Assembly (NCBI RefSeq): GCF_026151205.1
Contig: NC_087084.1
Coordinates: 2,167,743-2,231,742 of the forward strand
Origin: Bolinopsis microptera
Taxonomy: Eukaryota > Ctenophora > Tentaculata > Lobata > Bolinopsidae
Direction: 5' to 3'
Length of the DNA stretch: 64,000 nt
The notes under the pieces were generated by a model. That model searched no databases. It had not been told where the DNA came from and was given only the letters and a program-made list of their open reading frames with translations. A program made the position numbers and the translations under genes. This document shows positions 25,101 through 38,095 of the stretch, in pieces (the stretch's first letter is position 1; each line of letters starts with the position of its first letter).

Positions 25101-25448
25101 GAATAAAAGCAATTATTTATCGCATCTGCGGAAAAATTTAAGATCGAGGTCTTCCATGGTCTTTACATAACGGTGACAACCTGTTTAGTGTTTATCTGAG
25201 CAGATTTTTATTATGGACATAGGGTTTGAGGTTTGCAACTAGACTTCAATTTTAAACAAGTCAAATCTAATTGCAGGAGTTACAATTACATTTCTCTAAT
25301 AATATGTTAATGCTATTCTTTAGATATTAATACTAAGCTATGGTTACTCAATACCATAGTTCTATAATAAAAACATATTCAAGTGATTTTAGATAAAAAA
25401 AACTCGTCACATTCACAACTAATTCAAATAGCGAAGTAAGACCTCATC
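22130..25448. other. Spacer 6 (noncoding)
   Basis: CCATATAAGG is intact at 22575-22584 and CACGTG lies between the two direct repeats at 22606-22611. The second CArG box has one extra A near 22636. The upstream palindrome is altered (GTCAAGTGAC). The 12-bp-stem hairpin (about 23166-23195) lacks only two bases of its left arm. A ten-base segment CGCAGCTACG at about 24463-24472, absent from other copies, sits in the A-rich stretch before TTGTATCC. Confidence 0.7.
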
Positions 25449-26356
25449 ATGAGAGGAGTCCTAGTTCAACTCCTGAACTTCCTCTGCCACCACCATACTG
25501 AACGCAGTCAAGTGTAAACGACGCTGTGCTACTTTTTCACACTGGTTATACAGGATAGCTTCCTTCCAAAAACTTCCTGATGGACTTAGTGATTATAGTT
25601 TAGGGTTTTTTTTGTTGTTTGCTCAGGAGCAAGGATGCCACATACTTCATCGTTCCAGGAGTTTCCGACTTTTAGGCAAAGTCTAGTTATGTGGGTACAA
25701 CCTAGCCACAACTAGTCAATGAGATTTGGTTTTTCAAATTGGTTAAAAAATCTTGTGTTTAATTTTAACAGTTAATTAAATTAGATATACTTTTTGATTA
25801 TCAGAAGCATGTTCGGACAGCACCTTTAGTAGATTGTGCGGAAGACAAGTGTGCATTTCACTCCGTAGGATTCACAGTCTGGTCATTGTAAATGACAAAA
25901 CGGTAAGAGAGCAAGCACAGTTACGTTTACGTACAGTGCTTGCAGTGGGGATGCTAAATAGACTGCGCAAGAAATCGGAGATAAACGTCGAAATGTCAAC
26001 AACGCATCGGAGTATTAACAACACAATTTGGTAAAATGAGTGACTTTGGAAAGCAAATGTGAAGAAAGGGGGTAAAAATGAGTGAGCTGGCGCACAAAGT
26101 GCGCGAAAATATGAAAAACAAGCGTTTAGTGGATTGGGGTCAATCTTGTTGACAATTGGAATATAATAATTTCGTTAACAAGAGACTAAGATGCAGCCAA
26201 ACCCCAGTTAAATAGACCTGCCGACAAAAATGCCGTCAACCTGCGCGTCAAAGCTAAACCTGCAGACGAAAAGAAAACGCATTTCAACTCCGCCAGCCTC
26301 AAATCACATCACTGATTCTCGGAGATTGCAAAGAGTCAACGATCGAAAGAACCTAA
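25449..26356 (+). CDS. Secreted cysteine-containing protein gene, copy 7 (frames broken)
   Basis: Exon 1 is 25449-25588, the intron 25589-25804 and exon 2 25805-26356. ATGAGAGGAGTCCTAGTTC is intact and opens the signal peptide. The donor reads GTGATTATAG. The early part of exon 2 shows short in-frame pieces GRQVCIS and VNDKTV in one frame (25834-26034), matching the region around cysteines 57-63 and the following beta-like segment. The poly-A lysine stretch is replaced by GCGCGAAAATATG near 26100, an unusual local change. The stop TAA is at 26354-26356. Confidence 0.75.
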
Positions 26357-29300
26357 TCAAAAAGAAACGAAACTAACTCACGTACGCAAAAGTGAAGAGG
26401 CATTGACCCCTCAGCCCACCTGTACTAAAATGTTAAAAGAATGTTGAATATATCCCATATTATTGTTATTATTATTATTATTGTTTTATTATTATTATTA
26501 CGTCTAGTACGAGGGAGTACTTAGTGACCGGACAATGTAAGCATAAGGAGAGATTTAACACCTCACACAGGCTGACTTTCAACTTCAACCGCCACCCTGC
26601 ATGGGTAAAGGAAGAATTTAAATTTCAGCAGCAGAATAGCGGTGTCCCCCCAACTTAATGTTCAAGACTAGCTCTTTCCTAGTTTACACACCGGGGCGCC
26701 CCAAATAGAGAATTCCTTGGATAGCTGTCATCGTGACAGTCACGAGATATCGAGTGAGCGCGTTATACTGGTTGGATATAAAGCGCGTGACAATTGAGCT
26801 ATCATGCAGACCCGATTACGCACCATAAAAGGCGAAATATAAAAGCTGCAACTAGCACTAGAAATGTCAAAGCTCATTACACATCCATATAAGGCTTAAT
26901 TAAGAGCAAGGGATTTGCAGGTGGAGTTGCAGGGAGTTGTATACGTAAATTGGTGGTACTTCGATGATTAGGGTACAAACAAGTAAAAGTTTCGTTCACA
27001 AATGTTGGTTATAAAGTTAACTTATGGTTTTAGAACAGTGTGTGAGACGCGTACAAATGGAGAGAGCACTGATTTGCAGTTCAGAGGGTAAGAAATGAGT
27101 ATTTGGCCGAACCGCTTGAAAACGTTTTACGTTTGAAAACTGTCTCGATAACCTTGTTACCTACAAGTAACTAGGTATGAAGGAGAGAGTTTAAACCAAA
27201 CGAAAGTAAGACGAAGTCTCGGGAAACTGGGATGCAGCCTACAAAGGGCAAGAATATATAGAGGTGCCCTAGGTTGCTCCCCAGATCGGCAATCCAATAC
27301 ACAATTTCTGATAATTCTAATTTTCATGATCTTTCATCAACCTAACGAACACACGGGGAAGTGAATAAAAAGATAAAAAATGCTAGCGTGCAGAACACTC
27401 TACAGATCAATAAAGCAAAATTCTTTAAATGCTCACTTATAGTATAAATATCCGACTTAAATCTCAAAATAAAGTGTTTTATTCCGTAACATAACGACAC
27501 TGTTCGACTACAAGGCGTTGTTATGATAGCTAAAACAAAACATTTTTTTCCATAAAATTTTTTTATCCTTCGCCGCGTTCGCCTATAAAAATTTCAAAAT
27601 ATATAAAGACTTTTATTGTTTCAAAATGAAACAGGGGAACTCATAACTTCATGATCGTGCAACATAGTCAAATCACATAACCTAAAAAACAATCAAAGAC
27701 AATAATCAAAACACTAAAGGAAATTCACTAAAAAGAGGAACGTGTAGCAGTGGCATCCGAAAGAGTTGACACGTTTTGGGAGAGAGCTGGACCCAAAACC
27801 TGAAATATTTAATTTAATAGAGTGTAATTTAAGAATATTTCAATTGTCCAAGAGTTGTTTTTCAAATACATAACAGCTGATAGAAATAACCTGAATGTCG
27901 AAGCTTAACCAACTTTTCAGTCCTTCATAAATTCCAATAAATTTTGTAAAATCTCAAAAATTTGAATAACCTTGAGACTTTTCAGGAGTAATGGAGACAA
28001 AGTACACAGTATTAGACTTTACAGCCTGACCGGCAATAACATCGACAAACGACAGAAAACATACATTTTGAATATCGACAAATCATGTCTCTTTCCTCAT
28101 GCATCAACCTGCATGTGAAACTATATAGCATGGACGCATATCAGTATTGCAATGTGACCAGTTTTAATGTATATAATACTTACGTGTAAACAGCCTGACA
28201 AAATTGCTCTGAGTTTACAATACCTGGGACCTCAGGCCTATTTTATGTTCATAATCATGATAAGATCGGCGGAATGACAGCAGAGCGCGGCCCAGTGAAG
28301 GCAGAGCTCGCCCACTAAGATTTACACCGCGGTTCTGTAAAACTATTGGAATGATCGCGAAATATTAAACTAAAAACTAAGCGTTTTTATAAAAATATTG
28401 TGGAAAGAAAACTGGTTGGTTAAATGGGGCTGATGTACAATCAAAAATTTATTATCGTTACAAATATTACATATACCATTCGTTAAGATTGATATACTGA
28501 TATTGTTTTCTGATTCACTGCTTTTATGTCAGTTAAATATTATCACGTGTTTAATTATGTTTGTGTTCACTTTTTGCCAATGATATAACTGAATAAGCCT
28601 ATTTTAAGAGTTTAGACTTCCGTAGGGTTTGAAAGCCACTATTTTGTAATAAATTTGAACTTACTAACCTCTGCAACATACAATTAAAAAATAAAAATTT
28701 GTATCCTAAAGAGCAAAGACTCAGACAGAGAAACCATCATTTCAGTTAATTCATGTTTACTTTTAGTACGGACGTGGCCCTCCAAGAACTACTTTTTTCC
28801 TGATTCGTTGCATTTCAAAAACTACAGGACATTTTGAAATAGCTATTTTAATAGTTAATAAAAATAAGCTCATATGACGAGCTTTAATCACTGCTAGAGT
28901 AGCCTATCATACCAAACAATACAGTCTGTACCTTAGCCGGCGTGTGATCGTATTTACACTGGCGCAGCCAGCACATGAAATTACAACATATTACACACGT
29001 CGAGCCTTCTAGTTCATAATTATGGGCAGTCTCATGTTACAAATCTTTTTGTGTCTTCAGGCTCATGGAATATCATGTGACTACTTTAAGATATAATATC
29101 TATCATATATTAACAACACAGAGGGAGCTAGAGAAAACTTAGCAGTATTGCTCAAAAACTCAAAACTTTAGTAAATAAATATAAAGCGACTTACAAAGCT
29201 CTTAGTATAACAAACTGCACTAAATTATTAATTTTATTTGTGGTTAACTAGGAGCTTAGATTATAGCTCATTCAGATCATGTGGAGCATGTGTGTTAACT

Positions 29301-29671
29301 TTGTGATCAGTTTATGCGTGTTTAGATAAAAGCAGATATTAATCGCGCATCTGCGGAAAAATTAAGATCGAGGTCTTTCCAAGGTCTAAACATATCGTGA
29401 CACCTGTTTCGTGTTTATCTGAGCAGGAACTTTATTATGGACATAGTTTGAGGTGCAACAGACTTCAATTTATACAAGTCAAATCTAATTGCAGGATTTT
29501 AAAATTACATTTCCTCTATAAAATGAATTTGCTATTCTTTAGTTATAAATACAAAGTAAGGTTACCATACCATAGTTTTATAATAACTTTATATTCATAG
29601 GTTGATTTTTAAGATTAAATAAAAACTCTCACATTTCACACTAATTCCAAATAGCGAAGTAAGACCTCATC
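26357..29671. other. Spacer 7 (noncoding)
   Basis: The ATT tract (about 26457-26500) is long here and includes GTT units. Both CArG-type boxes fit the consensus: CCATAAAAGG at 26823-26832 and CCATATAAGG at 26885-26894. The E-box palindrome is altered near 26727 (GTCATCGTGAC). The GC-rich duplication at about 28278-28320 is degraded. An open run at 29397-29600 on the + strand in the promoter region has no counterpart in other copies and is not a gene. Confidence 0.7.
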
Positions 29672-30579
29672 ATGAGAGGAGTCCTAGTTCCTACTCCAGA
29701 ATCTTCTCTGCACCACCAGACTGACCAGATCAAGAGTAACGACTGCTGAGCCTAGTGCTACTTTTTCACACGTGGTTAAACAGGATGCTCTTCTCAAAAA
29801 CATCCTGAAGGACTTTTTGGTATAGTTTAGGTTATTTTTTTGTTGTGTTTGAGCTCAGGGAGCAGAATGCCACATACTTCATAGATCCAGGTTCCGAACT
29901 TTTAAGGCCAAAGTGCTAGTTTATGTGGTACAACCTAGCACAACCTAGACAATGAGATTTGGTTTTCAATTGGATAAAAAATCATGTTTAATTTTACAGT
30001 TAATTAATTAATTTAATTTTGATTTTCAGAAGCATGTTCGACAGCACCTTGTATATAGTGCGGAACCAAGTTGCATTCAACACCGTAGGATTCACAGCAC
30101 GGTCAGTGTAAATGACAAACTGTAGAGAGCAGCACAGTTACTTTACTGTACAGTGCTTGCAGTGGGGATGCAAAAGAGACTGCGCAAAAAAATCGGAGAT
30201 AAAATCGGCGAATTGTAAACAACGGCACTGATTTTACAACACAGATATTGGTAAAATGAGTGACTTTGGAAAGCAAAGTAGGAAGAATGGAGGGAAAAAT
30301 GAATGAGCTGGGCGCACAAATGGAAAAAATATAAAACAATCGTTAGGTGTTTTTGGGGTCAATCTTGGTGACAAATGGAAAAAATAATTTCGTTAAAAGA
30401 GACGAAGATTGCGCCAAAACCACACTATAGAACCTGCCGACAAAAATTTCCGCTCAAACCTGCCGTCACAGCTAAACCTGCAGACGAAGAGAAAACGGCA
30501 GTTTCAACCGCCAGACCTCAAATCACATTCACTTGATTCTCGGAGATATGCAAAGAGTCAACGATCGAAAGAACCCTAA
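29672..30579 (+). CDS. Secreted cysteine-containing protein gene, copy 8 (frames broken)
   Basis: Exon 1 is 29672-29816, the intron about 29817-30029 and exon 2 30030-30579. The start ATGAGAGGAGTCCTAGTTC is intact, then an extra C shifts the frame. The donor is disrupted (GACTTTTTGGTATAG). Exon 1 carries a short local duplication (GCTGAGCCTAGTGCTAC near 29743-29760) where other copies have GGCTGTGCTAC. The stop TAA is at 30577-30579, followed by an intact AATAAA at 30646-30651. Confidence 0.74.
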
Positions 30580-30645
30580 TCAAAGAAACGAAAACAAAAC
30601 TTCACGTACGCAAAAGTAAGAGGCAGTGACCCTCAGCCCACATGA

Positions 30646-30651
30646 AATAAA
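30646..30651 (+). promoter_or_regulatory. Polyadenylation signal AATAAA, gene copy 8
   Basis: Canonical AATAAA about 70 bases after the stop. Equivalents are at 1117-1122, 43262-43267 and 55880-55885; other copies have one-base changes. Confidence 0.65.
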
Positions 30652-31037
30652 TGTTAAAAGAATGTAAATAGAACTTTTATGGTTTTATATATTATTATTA
30701 TAGTTTTTATTATTATTATTCGTCCTAGTACAGGGAGTACTTAGTAGACCGGACAATGTATCATAAGGAGTGATTTAACACGCACACACAGTGAACTTTC
30801 AACTTTCACAGCCCACCTCGTGGGTAAAGAAGAAGTTAATTTCAGCCAGCAGAATTATCGGTGTACCCCTACTTAATGTTTCAAACTAGCTCTTTCCGTA
30901 GTTTAACACCGTGGCGCCATATAGAGAATTTCCTTGGATACCTTGTCAGTGACAGTCACGAGATATCGATGACGCGTATTAACTGGTAAGGATATATAGC
31001 GCGTGACAATGAGCTATCAAGCAGACCCTATTACGCA

Positions 31038-31110
31038 CCATATAAGGCGTTAATTAAAAGCTGCATACTATCACGAGATATTTGCAAAGCTAATACACAT
31101 CCATATAAGG
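31038..31110. promoter_or_regulatory. Paired CArG-type boxes in a 22-base direct repeat
   Basis: CCATATAAGG occurs at 31038-31047 and 31101-31110 and fits the CC(A/T)6GG consensus known for SRF/MADS-box proteins. In the cross-copy form each box heads a longer repeat, CCATATAAGGCGTAATTAA then A/G then AGC, about 63 bases apart. At least one box is intact in most spacers. Binding is inferred from the motif alone. Confidence 0.55.
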
Positions 31111-33918
31111 CGTAATTAAGAGCATGGGAAGTTGCAGTGGAGTTGCAGGGATTGTAATAGCGTTAAATTGGGTGTAATACGATGATTAGGGTACATACAA
31201 GTAAATGGGTTTTCGTTCACATATGTTGTTATAAGGAAAAGTTAACTTTGGTTTAGAACAGTGTGTGAGACGCGTAGAACAAATGGAAGTGCACCTGATT
31301 TCGTTCAGCAGATGGTAAGAATTGATATAGCGCGAACCGTCTGAAATCGTTGTTAAAAAACGATTGAAAGACTGTCTCGATTACCTGTTACCCTAGCTAT
31401 AAACATGTATGAAGAGAGAGTGGAAACCATAACGAAAGTACAGACGAAGTCCTCGGAATCGGGGATGCAGCCTACAAAGGGCATGATATAAGAGGGCCCT
31501 AGTTGCTCCCACAGATCGCAGTCCAATAACACATTTTTCTGAAAATTCTAATTTTCATACTATTCATCAGCCTTACGAAACATTGGGATGATAAAAAATA
31601 AAAAAGATGCGAGCGTGCTGAATCACTCAACAGATGCAATTAAAGCAAACTTCTTTAAATGCTCACTTTTGTATAATTTTCCGACTTGATAACTCAAAAA
31701 ATGGGTTTATCCGTAACAATTAACGACACTGTTCGACCAACAGGCGCTTTTGATGCATAAACACATTTTCCATTAAAATTATATCTTCGCCGCGTTCGCC
31801 CTATGAAAAAATTTCAAAAATATATAAAGACTTTTATTGTTCAAGAAATAAACAGGGAGGAATCAAACTTCATGATCGTGCAACAATAATGTCAAATCTC
31901 ATACCAAATCAAAACAACAAAACAATCAAAACACTAAAGAAAATTCACTAAAAAAGGTGGAACGTGTACCATGTGCTCCGGAAAGAGTATGACACGTTAT
32001 TGGAGAGAGCTGGTCAAAACCTGAAATATTTAAATTTAATATAGTGTATTTAAGAATATTTCTAATTGTCCAAGAGTTGTGTTTCAAAAACATAACAGTT
32101 GATAGTAATAAACTGAATGAACGAAGCTTTTACAAACTTTTCAGTCCTTCATAAATTCCAATAAATTTTTGTAAAATTCACAATAATTTGTATAACCATG
32201 AACGTTTTCAGAGTAAATGGAACGAATGTAAACTCAGTATTAGACTTTACAGCCTGACCGCATAACAGCGTCAACGGTCAGAAACATTCTTTTTGATATC
32301 GACAATCTGTCCTCTTTCCTCATGTGTGCAGTCAACCTGCAATGTGAAACTAATAAGCATGACGCATAATCATGATTTGCAATGTTGACCAGTTATAATG
32401 TAATATACGAACGTGTAAACGAGCCTACAAAAAATGCTCGAGTTTACATACCTGGGGGGGGGGACCTCAGGCTATGTTATGTTTCATAATCATGAATTAG
32501 AGATTTCGGCGGAATGACAGGCTGAGCGCGGCCCGTAAGGCTGAGCGCGGCCCACTAAGAGTTTCCATTACACCGCGGATCTGTAAAACATGGAAAGATC
32601 GCGAAATATTATACAAAAAACGTAAGCGTTTTTTATAAACTATTTTGGAAAGAACATGGGTTTGGTAAATGTCAGGAGGCAGATGTAAATCAAATTTTTA
32701 ATTGTTACAAATATTTACATCTACCTTCGTTTGTTGTTAAACGGGTTATTGTTTCTGATTCACTGTTTTTTTCTGTTAAATATTACACTGTTTAAATTAA
32801 TTTTTTGTGTTTCACTTTTGCCAATGAAATAACTGTAAAATGCCCTATTTTAAGAGTTAGACTTCCCGTAGGTTGAAAAGCCACAATCTTTGTAGAATTT
32901 GAACTTAACTAACATCGAACATACCGAATAAAAAAATAACAAACTTATCCTAAGAGCAAAGACACAGAGCAGAGAAACCATCATTTCAGTTTTAATCATG
33001 TTACTTTTAGTACGGACGTGCCTCAAGAACTACATTTTCCTGATTCGGTTGCATTTTCAAAACTAAACAGGACATAATGAGAAATAGCTATTTTAAATAG
33101 TTAATAAAAATAAAGCACTTGTTGACGAGCTTTAATCTCTGTATAAGTAGCTATCAGAACATAACTATACAGTCAGTACATAGCCGGCTGTGATCGTAAT
33201 TTACACTGGTCACAAGCCAGCAACAGAATAATAACATAATACACAGCGTCGAAGCCTTCTTAGATTCATAATTATGGGCATTCTCATGTTACTAATCTTT
33301 TGTGGTCTCAGGCTCGATTGTGTATATCATTAATACTTAAATAAAATATCAATCATATATAAACATCACAGAGGGAGGCTAGAGAAAAACTTAAGCAAGT
33401 TTGCTCAAACACATAACATTTGTTAATATAAAGGGCGACTTACAAAGCTTCTTGTATCACAAGTCAGCAACTAATTATTAATTTTATTTGTGGTTAACTG
33501 GAGCAAGATTCGAGCACATTCCAGATCATGTTGGAGCATTGTGTTAACTTTTTGTGATCAGTTATCGTGTTTAGATAAAAGCAGATATTTATCGCATCTG
33601 CGGAAAAATTAAGATCGAGTTCTTTACATGGTCTTTACATATCGGTGACACCTTTTAGTGTTTATCTGAGCAGATTTTTATAAGGACTTAGTTTGGAGGT
33701 TGCAACTAGAACTTCAATTATACAAGTCAAAACAAATTGCAGGTGTTAAAATTAACTATCTCTATAATAGTTTATGCTTATACATTTAGTTATTAATACT
33801 AAGTTTATGTTTACCAATACATAGTTATATAAAACTTATATCATATGTTTGATTATTAGATTAAAATAAAAACTCTCAACATTTCACAACTAATTCAAAT
33901 AGCGAAGAAAACATCATC

Positions 33919-34819
33919 AAGAAAGGAGGTCCTAGTTCTACTCCTGATCTTCCTCTGCACCACAGAACTGACGCATTCAAGTAGTAACGACGCTTGTGCT
34001 ACTTTTCACGACTGGTTAAACAGGATGGCTAACATCTCAAAACTCCTGATGGACTTATGATTATAGTTTAGGGTTTTATTTGTGTTTGCTCAGGGAGCAG
34101 GAATGCCACAACTTCATAGGTCCAGGAGTTCGAACTTTTTAAGTCAAAGTGCTAGGTTATGTGGTACAACCTAGCACAACAATCCATGAGATTGTTTTCA
34201 AATTGGAATAAAAAATCTTGTGTTAATTTTACAGTTAATTAAATAGATTTAATTTTTGATTTTCAGAAGCATGTTCGGACAGCACCTTAGTAATTGTGCG
34301 GAAGGACAAGTGTACATTTCAACTCCGTAGAATTCTCAGCTCTGACAGTGTAAATGACAAAACGGTTAGAGAGCAGCACAGTTACGTTTACGTACAGTCT
34401 GCAGTGGGATGCTAAAGTAGACATGCGCAAAAAACGGGAGATAACATCGACGAAATGTACAACGGCACGGATTTTTACAACACAATTATGTGAAAATGAG
34501 GTGACTTGGAAAGCAAATGAAAATGGAGGGAAAAATGAATGAGCTGGGCGCACAAATGGAAAAAAAATGAAAACAGCGTATGAAGTGTTTTGGGGACAAT
34601 CTTTGGTGACAATTGGATAAAAAATTTCGTTTAAAGAGACGAAGATGCAGCCAAACCACCATCAGCTTATAGAACCTGCCGACAAAATGCCGCTCAACCT
34701 GCCGTCAAAGCTAAACCTGCAGACGAAGAGGAAAACGCAAGTTTCAAACCCGCCAGCCCTCAAATCACATTCACTGATTCTCGGAAGATTGCAAAGAGTC
34801 AACATCGAAAGGAACCTAA
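33919..34819 (+). CDS. Secreted cysteine-containing protein gene, copy 9 (frames broken)
   Basis: Exon 1 is 33919-34057, the intron 34058-34266 and exon 2 34267-34819. The start codon reads AAG in this copy. The intron holds the only fully perfect version I found of the 10-bp-stem hairpin (34149-34177). Exon 2 gives good frame evidence: ESSTVTFTYS in one frame near 34370-34400, and in a second frame IEPADK and KSHSLILG (34645-34893). These place the beta-rich segment, the Ala/Pro tail and the C-terminal stretch. The stop TAA is at 34817-34819. Confidence 0.78.
34149..34177. repeat. Perfect 10-bp-stem hairpin inside the gene's intron
   Basis: GTGCTAGGTT (34149-34158), nine-base loop ATGTGGTAC, AACCTAGCAC (34168-34177): the arms are exact reverse complements. 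Slightly changed versions occupy the same intron position in the other copies, e.g. near 8832, 29912 and 55134. A second AACCTAG follows at once, allowing an alternative pairing. Confidence 0.85.
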
Positions 34820-37800
34820 ACAAAGAAACGAAACTAAACTCACGTAAACGCTCAAAAGTGAGAGATGCATTGACCCTCAGCCCACATGAATAAAATGATA
34901 AAATAAATGAATATATCTTTATGGTTTTATTATTATTATTATAGTTTATTATTATTATTACGTCTAGGTACAGGAGTACTTAGTGAACCGGGACAATGTA
35001 GCATAAGGAGTGATTTACACGCTCACACAGCTGGACTTTTCAACTTCACCGCCACCTGCTTGGGAATGGTAGAAGTTAATTTCAGCTGCAGAATTAGCGT
35101 GTCCCCTACTTAATGTTCAAACTATCTCTATTCCTTAGTTTACACCGGGGCGCCCATATAAGAATTTCCTTAATTAGCTGTCAACGTGGACCGTGACGAG
35201 ATAACGATTGAGTCGCGTTTACTGTTGGATATATAGCGCGGTGGACATTTGAGCTATCATGCAGACCCGATTTACGCACCATATAAGTGCCGTAATAAAA
35301 GCTGCATCTAGCAAGCACGTGGAAATTTGCAAAGCTAATTACTACACATCCATATAAGGCGTAATTAAGAGCAGGGGAGATTGTGCATTGAGTGCATGGA
35401 GTTGTAATGCTGAAATTGGGTGGTAATTCGATGATTAGGGTACATACCATAAATGTTCGTCACTATGGCTTGGTTATAAAGTTAACTTTGGTTTTAGAAC
35501 AGTTGTGTGAGGACGCGTACAAATGGAAGTGCACTGATATGCAGTTCAGATGGGTAAGAATTGAGAATTTGCCGACCGCTAAATCGTGTTTACGTGAAAA
35601 CTGTCTCGATTACCTTGATACCTAGCTAGTAACTTTGGTATGAAGTAGAGTGGAAACCAGACGAAAGTAAACGAAGTCTCGGGAATCGGTATGCTGCCTA
35701 CCATGCATGAATATATAGAGGGCCCTAGGTTGCTTCCCCCAGATCGCAGCCAATAACACTTTTTCTGAAAATTTCTAATTTCCATACTTGTCATCCAGAC
35801 CTACGAACACACTGGGGAATGATAAAAAGATAAGGATGCGATCGTGGCTGAATCACTCTACAGAGCATTTAAAGCAAAATTCTTAAAATGCTCACTTTTT
35901 GTATAATTTCCGACTTGATTATCTCAAAAATAATGGTTAATCCGTAACAATTAACTACACTTGTCGACAACATGGCGCTTTTGATGCATAAACACATTTT
36001 TCCATTAAATTTTATCTTCGCCGCGTTCGCCTATAAAAAGTTCAAAAATATAAAAGACTTTTATTGTTCAAAATAACAGGTAATCATAACTCATGAACGT
36101 GCACAATAAGTCAAATCTCATAACCATAAAAACAAACAAAGACAATCAAAACACTAAAGAAATTCACTAAAAGGATGAACGTGTAGCAGTGCAATCCGAA
36201 AGAGTTTGACACGTTTTTAGGAAGGAGCAGGTGTCCAAAAACCTTGAAATATTGTAAATTTAAATAGAGTGTATTAAAATATTCTATTGTCCCAAGAGTT
36301 GTGTTCAAATACATAACAGTTGATAGTAATAAACTGAATGTGACGGAAGCTTTAACCAAACTTTTCATTCCTTCATAAATCCAATTAAAATTTGTAAAAT
36401 TCTCAATAATTTGATAACCTTGAACGTTTCAGGAGTAATGGACATGTACTCAGTATTAGACTTTACAGCCTGACCGCAATAACAGCGTCAACGTCAGAAA
36501 CATTCTTTTTGAATATCGACAATCCTGTCGTCTTTTCCTCTTGCAGTCACCCTGCATGTGAACTATAAGCATGACGCATATCATGATTCAATGTTTACCA
36601 GTTAATGTTATAATACGTACGTGAAACGAGCCTGACAAAATTGCTCGAGTTACATTACCTGGGGACCTAAGCCTATTATGTTCATAATCATGATAGAGGA
36701 TTCGGCGAATGACAGGCTGAGCGCGGCTACCAGTAAGGCTGAGCGCGGCCCACTAAGAGTTTTACACCGCGGTCTGTAAAACTTGGAAAGATCGCGAAAT
36801 ATTATAATCTAAAAAACGAAGCGTTTTTATAAAATATTAAGGAAAGAAACATGGGTTTGGGTAAATGGGGCTGAGTAAATCAAAATTATTGTTACAAATA
36901 TTACATCTACCTTTCGTTAGTTTGTTATACGGTTATTGTTTCTGATTCAACTGTTTTTTGCTGTAAATATTTCACAGTTAACAATTAAGGTGTTTGTGTT
37001 TCACTTTTGCCAATGATATAAACTGATATAAGCCTATTTTTAAAGTTTAGACTTCCGTAGGTTGAAAAAGCCACTATTCTTGTAGAATTGAACTTACTAA
37101 CAACGAAACATACGATTAAAAAAAATAAAAAATTTGTATCCTTAAGAGCAAAGACTCAGAGAGAAGAGAAAACTTCATTTCAGTTAATCATTGTTTACTT
37201 TTAGTTACGGACGTGCCTCAAGACTACTATTTCCTGATTCGTTGCATTTCAAAAACTACAGACATTTGAAATACTTTTTAATAGTTTAATAAAATTAAGC
37301 ACTTTTGACGACTGTAATCTCAGTTAGAGTAGCCAATCCAACCAGAACAATCAGTCTTTACTTAGGCCGGCGTGTGATCGAATTTTACACTGGCAGACAG
37401 CCAGCTACATGAAATTACTAACATATACACAAGCTTGTGCCCTTCTATTCATAATTTATGGCAGTCTCATGTTACTAACTTTTGGTCTTTCAGGCTCATG
37501 TGTATATCATGTGACTACTTAAAAATAATATCTATCATATATTAACATCACAGAGGGACGTAGAGAAAACTTAGTCAAGTTTGCTCAAACTCATAACTTG
37601 ATAATATAAAGCGACTACCAAAGCTTCTTTGTATAACAAGTCTGCACTAATTATTAATTTTATTTGTGGTTAACTTGGAGCAAAGATTAGAGCTCATTCA
37701 GATCATGTTGAGCATTGTGTTAACTTTTGTGATCATATTATGCGTTTTTAGATAAAAGCAGATATTTATCGCATCTGCGGAAAAATTAAGACGAGGACTT

Positions 37801-38095
37801 TCATGGTCTTTACATATCGGTGACACCTGTTTAGTGTATTATCTGAGGCAGGATTTAATTATGGACATAGGTTTGAGGTTGCAACTAGAACTTCAATTTT
37901 ACAAGTCAAATTTAATTGCATGTGTTAAAAAAACATTTCTCAATAATATGTATAATGCTATTCTTTAGTTATATAAAACAAGTTTATGGTTACCATACCA
38001 AAGATTATATAATAACTTATCTCATAGGTTGATTTTTAGATTAAATAAAAACTCTCCACATTTCACAACAATTCAAATAGCGAAGTAGACTCATC
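34820..38095. other. Spacer 9 (noncoding)
   Basis: The ATT microsatellite is clean at about 34926-34961 (two ATT blocks separated by ATAGTTT). CCATATAAGG is intact at 35350-35359; the first box has an extra base. The 12-bp-stem hairpin is near-perfect at 35863-35893. The second GC-rich member is intact at 36737-36756. The E-box palindrome is lost (GTCAACGTGGAC). Confidence 0.72.
34926..34961. repeat. ATT microsatellite downstream of the gene
   Basis: Two blocks of ATT repeats are separated by ATAGTTT, about 50 bases after the AATAAA position. The tract is present in all copies with apparent length differences that cannot be separated from sequencing error. Confidence 0.75.

Larger units (their letters stand above)
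30580..33918. other. Spacer 8 (noncoding; both CArG boxes intact)
   Basis: This spacer best shows the direct repeat: CCATATAAGG plus GCGT at 31038-31047 and again at 31101-31110. A run of ten G at 32454-32463 replaces the usual four. The second member of the GC-rich duplication is intact at 32539-32558. About six extra bases (TCAGGAGG region, near 32672) lie in a stretch that otherwise reads TTGGGCTGATG. AATAAA is at 30646-30651. Confidence 0.72.
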
